Positions 49,266-60,000 of a stretch of 64,000 nucleotides of DNA are shown here, piece by piece. Source of the DNA: Oxalobacteraceae bacterium (lineage in GTDB: Bacteria; Pseudomonadota; Gammaproteobacteria; Burkholderiales; Burkholderiaceae_D); assembly GCA_027490725.1 (NCBI GenBank), contig JAIXXN010000003.1, positions 17,488 through 81,487 on the forward strand, in the 5' to 3' direction. The notes under the pieces are model-generated. The model was given only the letters and a program-made list of their open reading frames with translations. It was not told the DNA's origin and did no database searches. The position numbers and the translations under genes were made by a program. The stretch's first letter is position 1; every line of letters starts with the position of its first letter.

Positions 49266-50222
49266 TCAGACCAGCTGCTGGCCTTCCAGCGCGAAGCCCT
49301 TGATGAACTCGGCAGCTGGCAGACGTTTTCCGCCCGGCTTTTGCAGCGAGGTCAGACGCAGCGTGCCCTGACCGCAGGCCACCACGATGCCCAGCTGGCC
49401 ATCCGCTGCCAGTACCTTACCGGGGGCCGCGCTGCTGTCAGCGGCCAGCGCTTCGGCAGCCCACAGTTTGATGGTGACGCCGTTGACGCTGGCATGCGCG
49501 CCAGGGAAGGGATTGAAGGCGCGAATCTTGCGGTCCAGTTCCACTGCCGACAGGCTGAAGTCGAGCGCCGCTTCGTCCTTGCTGATTTTGGCGGCATAGT
49601 TGACCCCGGCTTCCGGTTGCGGCACGGCTTCCAGCTGGCCATGCTGCAACTGACGCAGGGCCTGCACGATCATCTGGCCACCCATGGCCGCCAGTTTGTC
49701 GTGCAGCGTGCCGGTACTGTCCTGCGCCGTGATGGGCAGGCGCTCTACCAGCAGCATCGGGCCGGTATCGAGACCTTCTTCCATTTGCATGATGGTGATG
49801 CCGGTTTCGCTATCGCCCGCTTCGATGGCGCGGTGGATGGGCGCAGCGCCACGCCAGCGTGGCAGCAGCGAACCGTGGATGTTCAGGCAGGGCTTGATAT
49901 CGAGTGTGCTGCGCGGCAGGATCAGGCCATACGCCGCCACTACCATCACATCGTAGGGCGTATCCAGCAGGCGCGCATGGGCGGCGCGGGCCTGTTCGGC
50001 GCGCACCGGGTCCGGGCTGTCCATGCGCAGCGACAGCGGCTGCAGCACTTCCATGCCATGCTCCAGCGCGTACTGTTTGACGGCCGACGGCTGCAGATGC
50101 ATGCCACGCCCGGCCGGACGGTCGGGCTGGGTCAGCACCAGCGGAATCTCGAAGCCGGCCTCGTGCAAGGCCTGCAGTGCCACGGCGGCAAATTCCGGCG
50201 TGCCGGCGAAAATCACTCTCAT
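49266..50222 (-). CDS. fmt: Methionyl-tRNA formyltransferase
   Basis: Fmt formylates initiator Met-tRNA using 10-formyltetrahydrofolate. The 318-residue product has [12 protein letters not shown] at the start, [10 protein letters not shown], the catalytic region [20 protein letters not shown] near residue 110 with Asn and His, and GLDTGPML with the catalytic Asp. The C-terminal beta-barrel domain (about 205-318) is present. It follows def by 84 nt on the same strand, the usual def-fmt order. Confidence 0.97.
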   Translation of the reverse strand: MRVIFAGTPEFAAVALQALHEAGFEIPLVLTQPDRPAGRGMHLQPSAVKQYALEHGMEVLQPLSLRMDSPDPVRAEQARAAHARLLDTPYDVMVVAAYGLILPRSTLDIKPCLNIHGSLLPRWRGAAPIHRAIEAGDSETGITIMQMEEGLDTGPMLLVERLPITAQDSTGTLHDKLAAMGGQMIVQALRQLQHGQLEAVPQPEAGVNYAAKISKDEAALDFSLSAVELDRKIRAFNPFPGAHASVNGVTIKLWAAEALAADSSAAPGKVLAADGQLGIVVACGQGTLRLTSLQKPGGKRLPAAEFIKGFALEGQQLV

Positions 50223-50306
50223 GCGGTATTCCTGATCAGTTACCAGTTACAAAATACAAAAGGGCAGGGCGGCCTGAGAGGCCACCCGGGCGGCGCCGAG
50301 GGCGGC

Positions 50307-50849
50307 TTAGAAACGACGACCCTGGGCGCGCAGCTGGGCCGCGCGTTCCATGCCGCGCTCTTCCTTGAGCAGTTTGGCCTTGATGCGGTTGCGTTTCAGC
50401 GGCGACAGGTATTCGACGAATACTTTGCCCAGCAGGTGATCCATCTCGTGCTGGATGCAGACGGCCAGCAAGCCATCCGCTTCCATTTCGAATGGCTGAC
50501 CTTTGACGTCGAGTGCGCGCACCTTGACGCGGGCCGGACGTTCTACACCGTCGTAAATGCCGGGCACCGACAGGCAGCCTTCGTCATACACTTCGCGTTC
50601 GTCGCTGGACCAGAGGATTTCCGGATTGATGAAGACCAGCAGGTCATCCTTGGTTTCACTGGTGTCGATCACCACCAGCTGCTCATGCACGTCGACCTGC
50701 GAGGCCGCCAGTCCCACACCGGGCGCGTCGTACATGGTTTCGGCCATGTCGGCAACCAGCTGTTCCAGACGCGCATCAAATACGGTCACAGGTTTGGCCA
50801 CCTTGTGCAGGCGGGGATCGGGGTAACGCAGAATATTCAGGATAGCCAT
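50307..50849 (-). CDS. def: Peptide deformylase
   Basis: Def removes the N-formyl group from new proteins. The 180-residue metalloenzyme shows all three motifs: GVGLAASQ near residue 44, EGCLSVPG near 90 (Cys metal ligand) and [10 protein letters not shown] near 132 (two His ligands and catalytic Glu). It heads the def-fmt pair and is divergent from the LysM protein gene. Confidence 0.97.
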   Translation of the reverse strand: MAILNILRYPDPRLHKVAKPVTVFDARLEQLVADMAETMYDAPGVGLAASQVDVHEQLVVIDTSETKDDLLVFINPEILWSSDEREVYDEGCLSVPGIYDGVERPARVKVRALDVKGQPFEMEADGLLAVCIQHEMDHLLGKVFVEYLSPLKRNRIKAKLLKEERGMERAAQLRAQGRRF

Positions 50850-51202
50850 AATAAAAAGTACGGGACTCTCGTTGTAATCACGACAGGTGTCGTTGGTAGG
50901 GGTTGAACACTAAGTTGATAAGCGAGTTGATAACTGTATGGTTGCCTTGATAACGCTGGCCATTCGGGGCACACCAAGGCGCTATTTTGCTGACCCAAAA
51001 TGCAACAGTGACTGGTGGTGGTTTCACTTGCTAGTTCAGGGTTTTGTGGGCAGAATTTGATTCACTTTGGCAAGTTTCGCGACTTCCATCCTGCAAAGGG
51101 AGCGTGCGGCTTGCCCCTTGTGTGCCGGTGTTTGCCTGTGTTTGCCGGGGCTTTCCTGCATTGCGGTGGCGCATGAAACTGGCACACTTACTGGATCCAA
51201 CC
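50850..51202. other. def / LysM-protein divergent intergenic region
   Basis: A 353-nt gene-free region. The def-proximal part contains three direct copies of TTGATAA (50915-50921, 50927-50933, 50947-50953). No clear -35/-10 pair stands out on either strand. The frame of the LysM gene is open back to 51044 but its upstream translation looks non-coding. Confidence 0.5.
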
Positions 51203-52315
51203 ATGAAAAATTTTAGCACAGTCGGCCCCCGCTTAGTATCGGCACTCGCGGCGCTGGCGTTTTGCACGCTCGGCAATGCCAGCGCAGCACCCCTGTCATG
51301 CAGCTTCCGCGCCGATGCGCCGGACCAGCATCAGGTCGTGAAAGGCGATACTTTGTGGCAGATTGCCGGCCGCTTTCTCGATCAGCCGTGGTGCTGGCCG
51401 ACCGTGTGGGGCATGAACCGCGACGAGATTGCCAATCCGCACTGGATTTATCCGGGCCAGATTATCTGGTTCGACCGCGCTGCCGGACGTTTGCGGCTGG
51501 GCCAGCCGGTAGCTGTCAGCAGCGCGGCGGGCAACGAGCTGGCTAGCCAGCGCCTGCAGCCGCAGGCGCGCACGCTGGGACTGGGGCTGGAAGCGATCGC
51601 GGCGATTCCTGCCTCGGTGATCGAACCGTTCCTGAGCCAGCCGCTGATTATCGATAACGATGACGTGGACTCTGCGCCGCGCATCATCGCCACGCAGGAC
51701 AACCATGTGTTTCTCGGCAAGGACGATAAAGCCTATGTGCGGGGCGCCCTGCAAGGCGCGACGGCGTTTCAGGTGTTCCGCCCCGGCAAACCGCTGAAAG
51801 ACCCGGAGACCGGACAGGTAATCGCCCACGAAGCCTTTTATCTGGGCACGCTGGGCTTGCAGACGGCCGCCAGCGCTGGCAGTGATGTGCATACCTTCAC
51901 GGTACTCACTGCCAAGGAAGAGATGGGCAAGGGCGACCAGTTGCGTGCGCTGCCACCGATGCCGCTGCAAAACTATGTGCCCCATCCACCGGCCCGGCCG
52001 GTGAGCGCGCGGGTGCTGGCGATTTACGGCGGTGTGACCCATGCCGGGCAAAATCAGGTGGTCAGTATTAATCGCGGCCAGCTTGACGGACTCGATATCG
52101 GCAGCGTGCTGCAGCTGTACCATACGGGGAGGACTGTGAACGACGAGACCGCGCCGAAAAGCTGGCTGGGCTTGCGTACACAGCAGGTCAAGCTGCCCGA
52201 TGAAACTGTCGGCAGCCTGTTTATTTTCCGCGTGTTCAAGCATGTCTCGTATGGCCTGATCATGCAGGTGACGGCGCCGGTAGAGGTGGGCGACGTCGCT
52301 CGATCACCCGAGTGA
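51203..52315 (+). CDS. LysM peptidoglycan-binding exported protein
   Basis: A 370-residue protein. ATG 51203 gives a signal peptide (MKNFSTVGPRLVSALAALAF, cleavage after ASA) and fits better than ATG 51173. One LysM domain at about 42-95 reads HQVVKGDTLWQIAGRFL and then WPTVWGMNRDEIANPHWIYPGQIIW. The C-terminal about 270 residues have no motif I recognise. The order LysM protein-dprA-smg-topB opposite def-fmt is common in Burkholderiales. The stop overlaps dprA by GTGA. Confidence 0.86.
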   Translation: MKNFSTVGPRLVSALAALAFCTLGNASAAPLSCSFRADAPDQHQVVKGDTLWQIAGRFLDQPWCWPTVWGMNRDEIANPHWIYPGQIIWFDRAAGRLRLGQPVAVSSAAGNELASQRLQPQARTLGLGLEAIAAIPASVIEPFLSQPLIIDNDDVDSAPRIIATQDNHVFLGKDDKAYVRGALQGATAFQVFRPGKPLKDPETGQVIAHEAFYLGTLGLQTAASAGSDVHTFTVLTAKEEMGKGDQLRALPPMPLQNYVPHPPARPVSARVLAIYGGVTHAGQNQVVSINRGQLDGLDIGSVLQLYHTGRTVNDETAPKSWLGLRTQQVKLPDETVGSLFIFRVFKHVSYGLIMQVTAPVEVGDVARSPE

Positions 52316-53454
52316 GGTGCGCCGTGCTGGCCACGGATACCCTTCCCGCGACGCAGCAGCAGCTCAGTGCCGAAGCACTGGGCGGCTGTTTGCGTTTACA
52401 GCAGACGCCCGGGGTGGGTTTGCTGACCGCGCATCAGCTGCTGCGCCAGTTTGGCGACACCGCCACGCTGTTCCGTGCCGAGCGTCGCGCCCTGCGCCAG
52501 TGTGTGCGTGAGGATCAGGCCAGCGCCTTGCTGGCGCCGCCCGATGCGCAACTGGCCGCACTGCTCGACGCCACGCTGCGCTGGCAGGAGCAGCCCGGTC
52601 ATACCCTGCTGGCGTATGGTAGCCCCGGCTATCCGCCACTGCTGGCACAGCTGGCGGCACCACCGCTGCTGTTGTATGTGCAGGGACGGCGTGCGCTGCT
52701 GACCCGGACGGCGCTGGCCGTGGTGGGCGCGCGCAATGCCAGCCAGCAGGGGCGGCTGACGGCACAGCGCATGGCGCAAGCACTGTCCGAAGCGGGGCTG
52801 TGCATCGTCTCGGGGCTGGCGCTGGGCATCGATGGTGCCGCCCACGAGGGCGGGCTGGCCGGGCCGGGCAGCAGTGTGGCCGTGATCGGCACGGGGCCAG
52901 ACCGCATCTATCCGGCCCGTCACGCGGCACTGGCGCGCCGGCTCGCCGTGGAAGGTTGTATCGTGAGTGAGTTTGCGCTGGGGACCACGCCGCGGCCCGA
53001 AAATTTCCCCTGCCGCAATCGGCTGATCTGTGCGCTGGCTGCCGGGGTGCTGGTGGTGGAGGCCGCGGCCAAATCCGGTTCGCTGATCACGGCGCGCCTC
53101 GCCATCGATCAGGGTAAGGAAGTGTATGCCATGCCCGGCTCGGTCCATGCGACACTGGCCAAGGGCTGTCATCAGTTGATACGCAAGGAAGGCGCCAAGC
53201 TGGTCGAATCGGCCCAGCATATTCTGGAAGATCTGGGCTTGCTGGAGCGGGCCGCCAGCGGCACTGGCCAGCCCGACGACAGTTTTGTCGACCGGGTGCT
53301 GGTGGCACTGGGCCAGCAAGCCCTCACTGCCGATCAGCTGGCACTGCAACTGGGACAGGCGGTCGCGGACTTGCAGGGGCAGTTGCTGGCACTGGAACTG
53401 GCCGGGCTGGTGGAGCGCTTGCCGGGCGCGCTGTTCCAGCGGCTATGGCGCTGA
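52312..53454 (+). CDS. dprA: DNA-processing protein DprA
   Basis: DprA loads RecA on incoming single-stranded DNA in natural transformation. The 380-residue product has an N-terminal SAM-like helical part, the Rossmann-like DNA-binding core (VVGARNASQQG near 133, SGLALGIDGAAHEG, VIGTGPDRIYPARH, FPCRNRLICALA, AKSGSLITARLA) and a C-terminal winged helix (about 320-380). GTG 52312 overlaps the LysM gene stop; GTG 52324 is an alternative. Presence suggests, but does not prove, competence. Confidence 0.94.
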   Translation: MRCAVLATDTLPATQQQLSAEALGGCLRLQQTPGVGLLTAHQLLRQFGDTATLFRAERRALRQCVREDQASALLAPPDAQLAALLDATLRWQEQPGHTLLAYGSPGYPPLLAQLAAPPLLLYVQGRRALLTRTALAVVGARNASQQGRLTAQRMAQALSEAGLCIVSGLALGIDGAAHEGGLAGPGSSVAVIGTGPDRIYPARHAALARRLAVEGCIVSEFALGTTPRPENFPCRNRLICALAAGVLVVEAAAKSGSLITARLAIDQGKEVYAMPGSVHATLAKGCHQLIRKEGAKLVESAQHILEDLGLLERAASGTGQPDDSFVDRVLVALGQQALTADQLALQLGQAVADLQGQLLALELAGLVERLPGALFQRLWR

Positions 53455-53551
53455 GCGCAGCGCTGGCCGGCCGGTGGTACCGGAGGGCGCGGACTGGCCG
53501 GCATGCTGGCCAGACTTGTCGGCGCGCATCCTTAACTGATAGAGTAGCGCC

Positions 53552-54016
53552 ATGTTCGATATCCTTGTCTACCTCTACGAAACCTATTACCGTCCGGATG
53601 CCTGTCCGGAGCCGGTGGCATTGGCCAAGAAACTCTCGGCGATCGGGTTTGATGATGGCGACATTTCCGAAGCGCTGGTGTGGCTGGGCGATCTGACGGC
53701 CATGGCCGAAGTGGAACAGACCCTGACGGCCGCCTCGACCGGCACGCGCTTCTATGTGGACGAAGAACATGATGCGCTGGGGACCACGGCGATCGGCTTC
53801 ATCCAGTTCCTCGAGTCGGCCAAAGTACTCACGCCCCTGCAGCGGGAAATCGTCATCGAGCGCGCCCTGGCGCTGGACGAGGCGCCGGTGGCGCTGGCCA
53901 AACTCAAGGTGATCGTGCTGATGTTGCTCTGGAGCCAAGGGAAAGAGCCCGACGCCCTGATGTTCGACGATCTGTTCGCTTCGGACGAAGATCAAGCCCC
54001 GCGCCTGCTGCACTAA
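53552..54016 (+). CDS. smg: Smg family protein (DUF494)
   Basis: A 154-residue acidic helical protein of the Smg/DUF494 family, starting [13 protein letters not shown]. The family is found between dprA and topoisomerase genes in many beta- and gammaproteobacteria; its function is not established. Spacing to dprA is 97 nt. The 235 nt after it, up to topB, begin with a short tandem repeat and contain a perfect TTGACA at 54130-54135 without a matching -10. Confidence 0.9.
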   Translation: MFDILVYLYETYYRPDACPEPVALAKKLSAIGFDDGDISEALVWLGDLTAMAEVEQTLTAASTGTRFYVDEEHDALGTTAIGFIQFLESAKVLTPLQREIVIERALALDEAPVALAKLKVIVLMLLWSQGKEPDALMFDDLFASDEDQAPRLLH

Positions 54017-54046
54017 GTTGCACCGCGTTGCACTGCGTTGCAATAA
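54017..54046. repeat. Three tandem 10-bp repeats after a stop codon
   Basis: GTTGCACCGC, GTTGCACTGC and GTTGCAATAA start at the base after the smg TAA. A fourth decayed copy (GTTTTGCAG) follows. The period is close to one helical turn. Confidence 0.75.
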
Positions 54047-54251
54047 GTTTTGCAGTTTTGAAAATGTTGCCCCCGCACGGGATGCAACAGGCTTGCCGTG
54101 CTGCCCGGAACACGCTTATTATTGGCGCTTTGACAAGTTCGTCACGCAACGTTCTTGCCTAAGTGCGCGCAAACGTGCAGACTGCGCGGCTAGCCATGTA
54201 TGATGCGCATGCTGTACCGACCCCCCAAGTGTTAAAAACGAGATACCGAAT

Positions 54252-56936
54252 ATGACCAAAACCCTCATCATCGCCGAGAAGCCTTCTGTCGCGAACGACA
54301 TCGCGAAGACGCTGGGCGGCTTTACCAAGCACGATGAGTACTTTGAATCCGACGAGTACGTGCTGTCCTCCGCCGTCGGTCACCTGCTGGAAATTGCTGT
54401 TCCTGAAGAACATGACGTCAAGCGCGGCAAATGGAGTTTTGCCCACCTGCCGATGATTCCGCCGTACTTCGCGCTGAATCCGATCGCCAAGACGGAAGCA
54501 CGGCTCAAGGTGCTGAACAAGCTGATCAAGCGTAAAGACGTCACCACCCTGATCAACGCATGTGACGCGGGCCGCGAAGGGGAGCTGATTTTCCGTCTGA
54601 TCGCCCAGAACGCCAAGGCCAAGCAACCGGTCAAGCGGCTGTGGCTGCAGTCGATGACGCCGGGCGCGATCCGCGAAGGCTTCAGCCATCTGCGTAGCGA
54701 TGAAGACATGATGCCGCTGGCCGATGCGGCGCGTTGCCGTTCCGAAGCCGACTGGCTGATCGGGATCAATGGCACCCGCGCGATGACGGCCTTTAACTCG
54801 AAAGAGGGCGGGTTCTACCTGACCACCGTGGGCCGGGTACAGACGCCGACCCTGTCGATCGTGGTCGAGCGTGAAGAAAAGATCAAGAAATTCGTACCGC
54901 GCGACTTCTGGGAAGTGCGCGCCGAGTTCGTGTGCGCCGCCGGGGTCTATGAAGGCCGCTGGCTGGATACCAAGTTCAAAAAAGACGAGAACGATCCGGA
55001 AAAACGCCCCGAGCGTCTGTGGAGCAAAACGGCGGCCGATTCGATCGCGCTGGCAGTGCGCGGCAAGCAGGGCAAGGTCACCGAAGAAGCCAAACCGACC
55101 ACTTCGATGGCGCCGGCACTGTTCGATCTGACCAGTCTGCAGCGCGAAGCCAACTCGCGTTTCGGCTTCTCGGCCAAGAACACCCTGGGGCTGGCGCAGG
55201 CGCTGTATGAAAAGCACAAAGTGCTGACTTACCCGCGTACCGATTCGCGCTGCCTGCCGGAAGACTATATGCCAACCGTGAATCAGGCACTGGAAGTGGT
55301 CAAGGAAAATCCTAACTACCACCAGTTCGCCAAACAGATTCTGGACAAGGGCTGGGTCAAGCCGAACAAACGGATTTTCGATAACACCAAGATCTCGGAT
55401 CACTTCGCGATCATCCCGACCACCATCGCGCCGAAGAATCTGTCGGAGCCGGAACAGAAACTGTACGACCTGGTCGTGCGTCGCTTCATGGCGGTGTTCT
55501 TCCCGGCGGCCGAATTCCAGGTCACGACCCGCTACACGGAAGTGGCCGGCCATCAGTTCAAGACTGAAGGCAAGGTCATGACCAACCCGGGCTGGCTGGC
55601 TATCTACGGCAAGGAAGCCTCGTCTGCCGAAGATAAGGTCGACAATGCTAACGGTAATCTGGTGCCGGTCGCCAAGGGCGAATCCGTGCTGACCGATCAG
55701 GTCAATGCCAACGGACTGGTCACCAAACCACCTGCACGCTATACGGAAGCGACGCTGCTGTCGGCCATGGAAGGCGCCGGTAAACTGGTCGAGGACGACG
55801 AACTGCGCGACGCCATGGCCGGTAAAGGTCTCGGTACGCCAGCCACACGTGCCGCCACCATCGAAGGTTTGCTGACGGAACGCTATCTGCTGCGCGAAGG
55901 CCGCGAACTGATGCCGACCGCAAAAGCGTTCCAGTTGATGACGCTGCTGCGCGGTCTGGGCGTCAACGAACTGACGGCGCCGGAACTGACCGGCGAGTGG
56001 GAATACAAGCTGTCGCAAATGGAAAAAGGCAAAATTTCGCGTGAAGAATTCATGCGCGAGATTGCCCAGATGACGCAAGTCATCGTCAAGCGCGCCAAGG
56101 AATACGATAACGACACCATCCCCGGCGACTACCATACCCTGCACACGCCATGCCCGAACTGCGGCAGCGTGGTCAAGGAAAACTACCGCCGTTTCGCCTG
56201 CACCAAGTGCGATTTCTCGATGAGCAAAACGCCGGGCAGCCGCCAGTTCGAAATCGACGAAGTCGAGCAACTGCTGAAAGACCGCACCATCGGCCCGCTG
56301 CAAGGGTTCCGCTCGAAGATGGGTCGGCCGTTTGCCGCCATCCTGCGCATCGTGCGCGACGAAGACATCAGCAACTGCAAGCTGGAATTCGACTTCGGCC
56401 AGAATGACGATGCCGAGGATGCCGAACCAGTCGACTTCAGTGCTCAGACGCCGCTCGGTGCTTGCCCGAAATGTCAGGCTGGCGTATATGAGATGGGGCT
56501 GGCTTATGTGTGCGAACACAGCATGGCAAAACCGAAGACTTGCGACTTCCGCAGTGGCCGCATCATTCTGCAGCAGGAAATTCTGCCCGAGCAGATGGCC
56601 AAGCTGCTCAACGAAGGCAAGACCGATCTGTTGCCGGGCTTTGTCTCGCAGCGTACCCGTCGGCCATTCAAGGCCTTCCTGACGCGCGCCAAAGACGGCA
56701 AGATCAGCTTCGAGTTCGAAGAGCGCAAAGCCAAGGCACCGGCCAAAGGCAAAGCGGCTGCAGCGGCTACGGCAGAGGAGGGCGGCGAAGCAGGTGCCGC
56801 ACCGGCCAAAAAAACCGCCGCCAAGAAGGCTGCGCCAGCGAAAGCGGCGGCTGCCAAAAAGCCTGCCGCCAAAAAGCCGGCGGCAAAGAAAGCGCCGGTC
56901 AAGAAAGCCACCACCAAGAAAGTCGCCGCAGAATAA
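54252..56936 (+). CDS. topB: DNA topoisomerase III
   Basis: A type IA topoisomerase that decatenates DNA. The 894-residue product has the Toprim domain at the start (LIIAEKPSVANDIAKTLGG; DACDAGREGELIFR near 100), the active-site Tyr327 in LTYPRTDSRCLP, then C-terminal zinc fingers (CPNCGSV with CTKCDF near 640, and CPKCQAG near 740). The last about 50 residues are a Lys/Ala-rich histone-H1-like tail with repeated AAKK and PAKK. It is longer than E. coli TopB (653 residues) because of the fingers and tail. Confidence 0.95.
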   Translation: MTKTLIIAEKPSVANDIAKTLGGFTKHDEYFESDEYVLSSAVGHLLEIAVPEEHDVKRGKWSFAHLPMIPPYFALNPIAKTEARLKVLNKLIKRKDVTTLINACDAGREGELIFRLIAQNAKAKQPVKRLWLQSMTPGAIREGFSHLRSDEDMMPLADAARCRSEADWLIGINGTRAMTAFNSKEGGFYLTTVGRVQTPTLSIVVEREEKIKKFVPRDFWEVRAEFVCAAGVYEGRWLDTKFKKDENDPEKRPERLWSKTAADSIALAVRGKQGKVTEEAKPTTSMAPALFDLTSLQREANSRFGFSAKNTLGLAQALYEKHKVLTYPRTDSRCLPEDYMPTVNQALEVVKENPNYHQFAKQILDKGWVKPNKRIFDNTKISDHFAIIPTTIAPKNLSEPEQKLYDLVVRRFMAVFFPAAEFQVTTRYTEVAGHQFKTEGKVMTNPGWLAIYGKEASSAEDKVDNANGNLVPVAKGESVLTDQVNANGLVTKPPARYTEATLLSAMEGAGKLVEDDELRDAMAGKGLGTPATRAATIEGLLTERYLLREGRELMPTAKAFQLMTLLRGLGVNELTAPELTGEWEYKLSQMEKGKISREEFMREIAQMTQVIVKRAKEYDNDTIPGDYHTLHTPCPNCGSVVKENYRRFACTKCDFSMSKTPGSRQFEIDEVEQLLKDRTIGPLQGFRSKMGRPFAAILRIVRDEDISNCKLEFDFGQNDDAEDAEPVDFSAQTPLGACPKCQAGVYEMGLAYVCEHSMAKPKTCDFRSGRIILQQEILPEQMAKLLNEGKTDLLPGFVSQRTRRPFKAFLTRAKDGKISFEFEERKAKAPAKGKAAAAATAEEGGEAGAAPAKKTAAKKAAPAKAAAAKKPAAKKPAAKKAPVKKATTKKVAAE

Positions 56937-56956
56937 ACTGCCGCAGCCAAAGTAGA

Positions 56957-56984
56957 ACGGGACCCTCGCGGTCCCGTTTTTTTT
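56957..56984 (+). terminator. Rho-independent terminator of topB
   Basis: ACGGGACC and GGTCCCGT form an 8-bp stem with a 5-nt loop, followed by eight T residues. It lies 20 nt after the topB stop. Confidence 0.93.
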
Positions 56985-56988
56985 GCCT

Positions 56989-57014
56989 GGCCTCAGGTCG
57001 TCCGACCTGAGGCC
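56989..57014. repeat. Perfect 12-bp inverted repeat
   Basis: GGCCTCAGGTCG and CGACCTGAGGCC with a 2-nt centre lie between the topB terminator and the end of the convergent fusion gene (stop at 57021). It could form a hairpin at the end of that minus-strand transcript; there is no T-run. Confidence 0.6.
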
Positions 57015-57020
57015 GATCGC

Positions 57021-60000
57021 TTACTGGGTCAGCAATTCGACGTTGATCAGGTTGTCGCGCGGTTTGCGGTCAATCAGTTTGTTATCGGGGTCGATGCCGG
57101 CTTTGGCTGGTCGCCCGGCGACCATCACTGTGTACAGATTGTCTTTGTGGGTGATCAGCTTGCGCTCGCGGTACAGGCTGTGGCCGTCCTTGTCGTCGAT
57201 GCCGATTTCGATCCAGTCACGCAGCAGCATGTCCATTTCGGCACCCTGTTCGTCGGCGCGCACTTTGGCCGCACTGATGCTGAAGGCGACTTCGTAGCGG
57301 CCATCGGCGAGCTTGCGGGCGCTGGCGGAAACGGCGTGGTTTTCATACAGCACGATGTGATTGAACACATCGTCGATCAGGTAGGCGTAGTCAGGCGGCG
57401 TAATCTTGCGCAGCGCTTCGATCAGTACCGTGACCGAGGGATAGGGGCCGCTACGCAGGCCATATTGCAGCAGCAGCTCTTTCAGAGCGGCATTAATGCG
57501 CGCTTCGCCGATTGCCTCCTGTAACTGGTACATCGCCAGACTGCCTTTGCGGTACTGGATGTAATCCTGATTTTCATTGTCGGCCAGTGCCAGCTCTTTC
57601 TTGCGTTCTAGCGCGCGCCCCATCAGATACTGCTCGAGATCGTAGCGCAGGAAGCGCCGCATCTTGTCGGCGCCGAAGGCTTGCTTCATCACCATCAGGG
57701 CAGAGTATTCGGCCAGTGTTTCACTGAGTACCGTGCCACCGCGCGTGTTGCCGCCCACCAACTGATGACCCCACCACTGGTGTGCCACTTCATGCGCCGT
57801 GATGTAGAAGGGGTAATCGATATCTTTGACATTGCGGTCGTTGACCCTGGCAATGAATCCCAGCGCTTCCGAATACGGAATCGTGGTTGGCAGCGACTGG
57901 GCATACGCGGCGTAGCGGGGGAATTCGACGATGCGTACCAGCTTGTTCTGGTAAGGGCCGAAATTGCGCGTGTAGTAGTCGAGCGATTCCTTGATGCCCT
58001 GATTCATGCGCTCCAGATTGTAGTTGTGCTCGGGGTGGTAATACAGCTCGATGCTGACGTCCTGCCACCAGTCGCGCTTGACCTGATAGCGCGCCGACTG
58101 GAAGGCGTACAGGTTGAGCATCGGCTGTTCCATTTTGTAGTGGTAGTAATGACGATCCTTGACGCGCCATTCCTTGAGTAGCGTGCCCGGGGCGATGGCG
58201 ATCTGGTCGGCGCTGGTGCTGACGGTGGCGTCGAAACTGATCCAGTCGGCATCGTTGCTCAGTGCGTTGTTCGCCAGTCCCTGCAGGTCGTCGCGCGGCG
58301 GCAGTTTTTCACGCGCTGGCAAGCCGTGCTTTTTGCGGTCGCCGGCGTCCTGTAATTCCAGCGCGGGCTGGTAGCCGATGTGCGGCATCACCTCGTTGTT
58401 GAAGAAGGTGCCATTGCCGATCACCGGGGTATCGCTGCCCATGCCGAGGATGCCGCGTGGTCGATAGCTGAGGTCGAAGTCCATGCCGAGTTGCTCGCCC
58501 GGTGCCAGCGGGGTTACCAGCTTGTAACTGTAGAAGCCGCGCAGCGTGTCCTGCAATCCGTTGCGGGCGGGTGCGCTGAAGCGCACGTTGAAGGCGCTGC
58601 TCAGTGGATCCTGATACAGCATCACGTCGGTAATCGGCTGGCTGGTTTTGTTCTGCAGCAGATAGTGGCCTTTGACGCCCAGGCTGCGCTGCGCCGGTTC
58701 GATGGCGACCTCGAGGCGCACTGACACAATGCGCGCCTGTGGCAGATTGCGGTACTGGCGGTACAGGCGTTCGTAGCTGGCGCGCTCGGCATCTTTCTGG
58801 AAGGCCGAGGCGTAACGGTTGGCGATATGGGTGTTATAGAACACCACGCCGCCAGCACCGGCAAAGATCAGCAGTCCGGCCGTGAAGCTGAGCAGGGTCG
58901 GGGTACTCAGTCCCTGCCGGGCCAGTTGCAGCCGTTGCGACCAGCTATGTTCGGTGCCGCGCGACCAGAACAGCAGCGACAGCACCACCAGCATCAGCGC
59001 GGCGCCCGCCCAGTACAGTTCGAACCAGCGCTCGCGCGGCAGGTAGTGGCCGTAGCCGTTCATGGCGGAATACACCATGCTTGGCACGTTGCCGAATATC
59101 AGCATCGGATTGTCGATGCCCAGTGAAGTGCCGGTAATGCTGAACAGGTAGTACACCACCATCACAAAGTAGGCCATGTAGCGCTGGTTGATCAGCACTT
59201 GCAGGGCGATCGCCAGCACGGCCGACAGTGCATAGCCGGGCAGCAGGATGCCGAACAGGTGCTGGCAGTACAGCCCCGGCTCGAGGATGAAATAGCCTTT
59301 GGCAATCTGGATGCTCATGCCGCACAGCATGACGACCAGCATCAGCAGGGCTTGCAGGCCGATCAGTGCCAGCAGCTTGGACAGCAGCGGCAGCCAGTTA
59401 GGCAAGGGCAAGGCGTCGAGCATCTGGCTGATGCGCGCCTCGCGTTCGCGCCACACCAGTTCACCAGCGTAAAAGGTGGTCACCACGAACATGAACAGGG
59501 CAAAGGTTTCCGAGATCGATTCCAGCACCAGATAGGTCACCGGATAGGTGGGCGTGCCATACATGGCGCCCAGTTCCAGCGCGCTGGCATACATCATCAG
59601 CACGCCGGCCAGTACGATCGCCAGAAAATAGATGTTCTTGGTGGATTCGCGCAGATTCAGCCAGCTCATCTTGCACAGCAACAGGGCCAGATTGTGCCTG
59701 GCAAAATCAGGTTCCTGACGGGTCTGTACCGCCTTGCTACTCAGTTGCTGGGGCGGCTCGCTGTCGACACGCGTGCGGCCGTTATCGATGCTGGCGAGGA
59801 AGTTGAAGCGCCAGTAGCCTGCCAGCAGGCCGACAATGGCGAACGAGCACCACATCAGGCGATTAAGCAGATACACGCCTTCCGGCCAGAACGGCCGGGT
59901 GTTGCGTTCGATGATGGGCCAGTATTCGGTGACCCGTGCCACCGCCGTGGTGCCGAACGGGTCGATCAGGGCCGCCAGAGTTTTGTAATCGAGGTCGCGC

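Noticed and set aside
54159..56519. 786-codon open frame opposite topB
   Set aside because: Long antisense frames are expected in this codon style; the plus-strand protein is unmistakably TopB. The same applies to those opposite gatA (8656-10224), metH (38292-39872), argS (24757-26214) and fmt/def (49167-50906).
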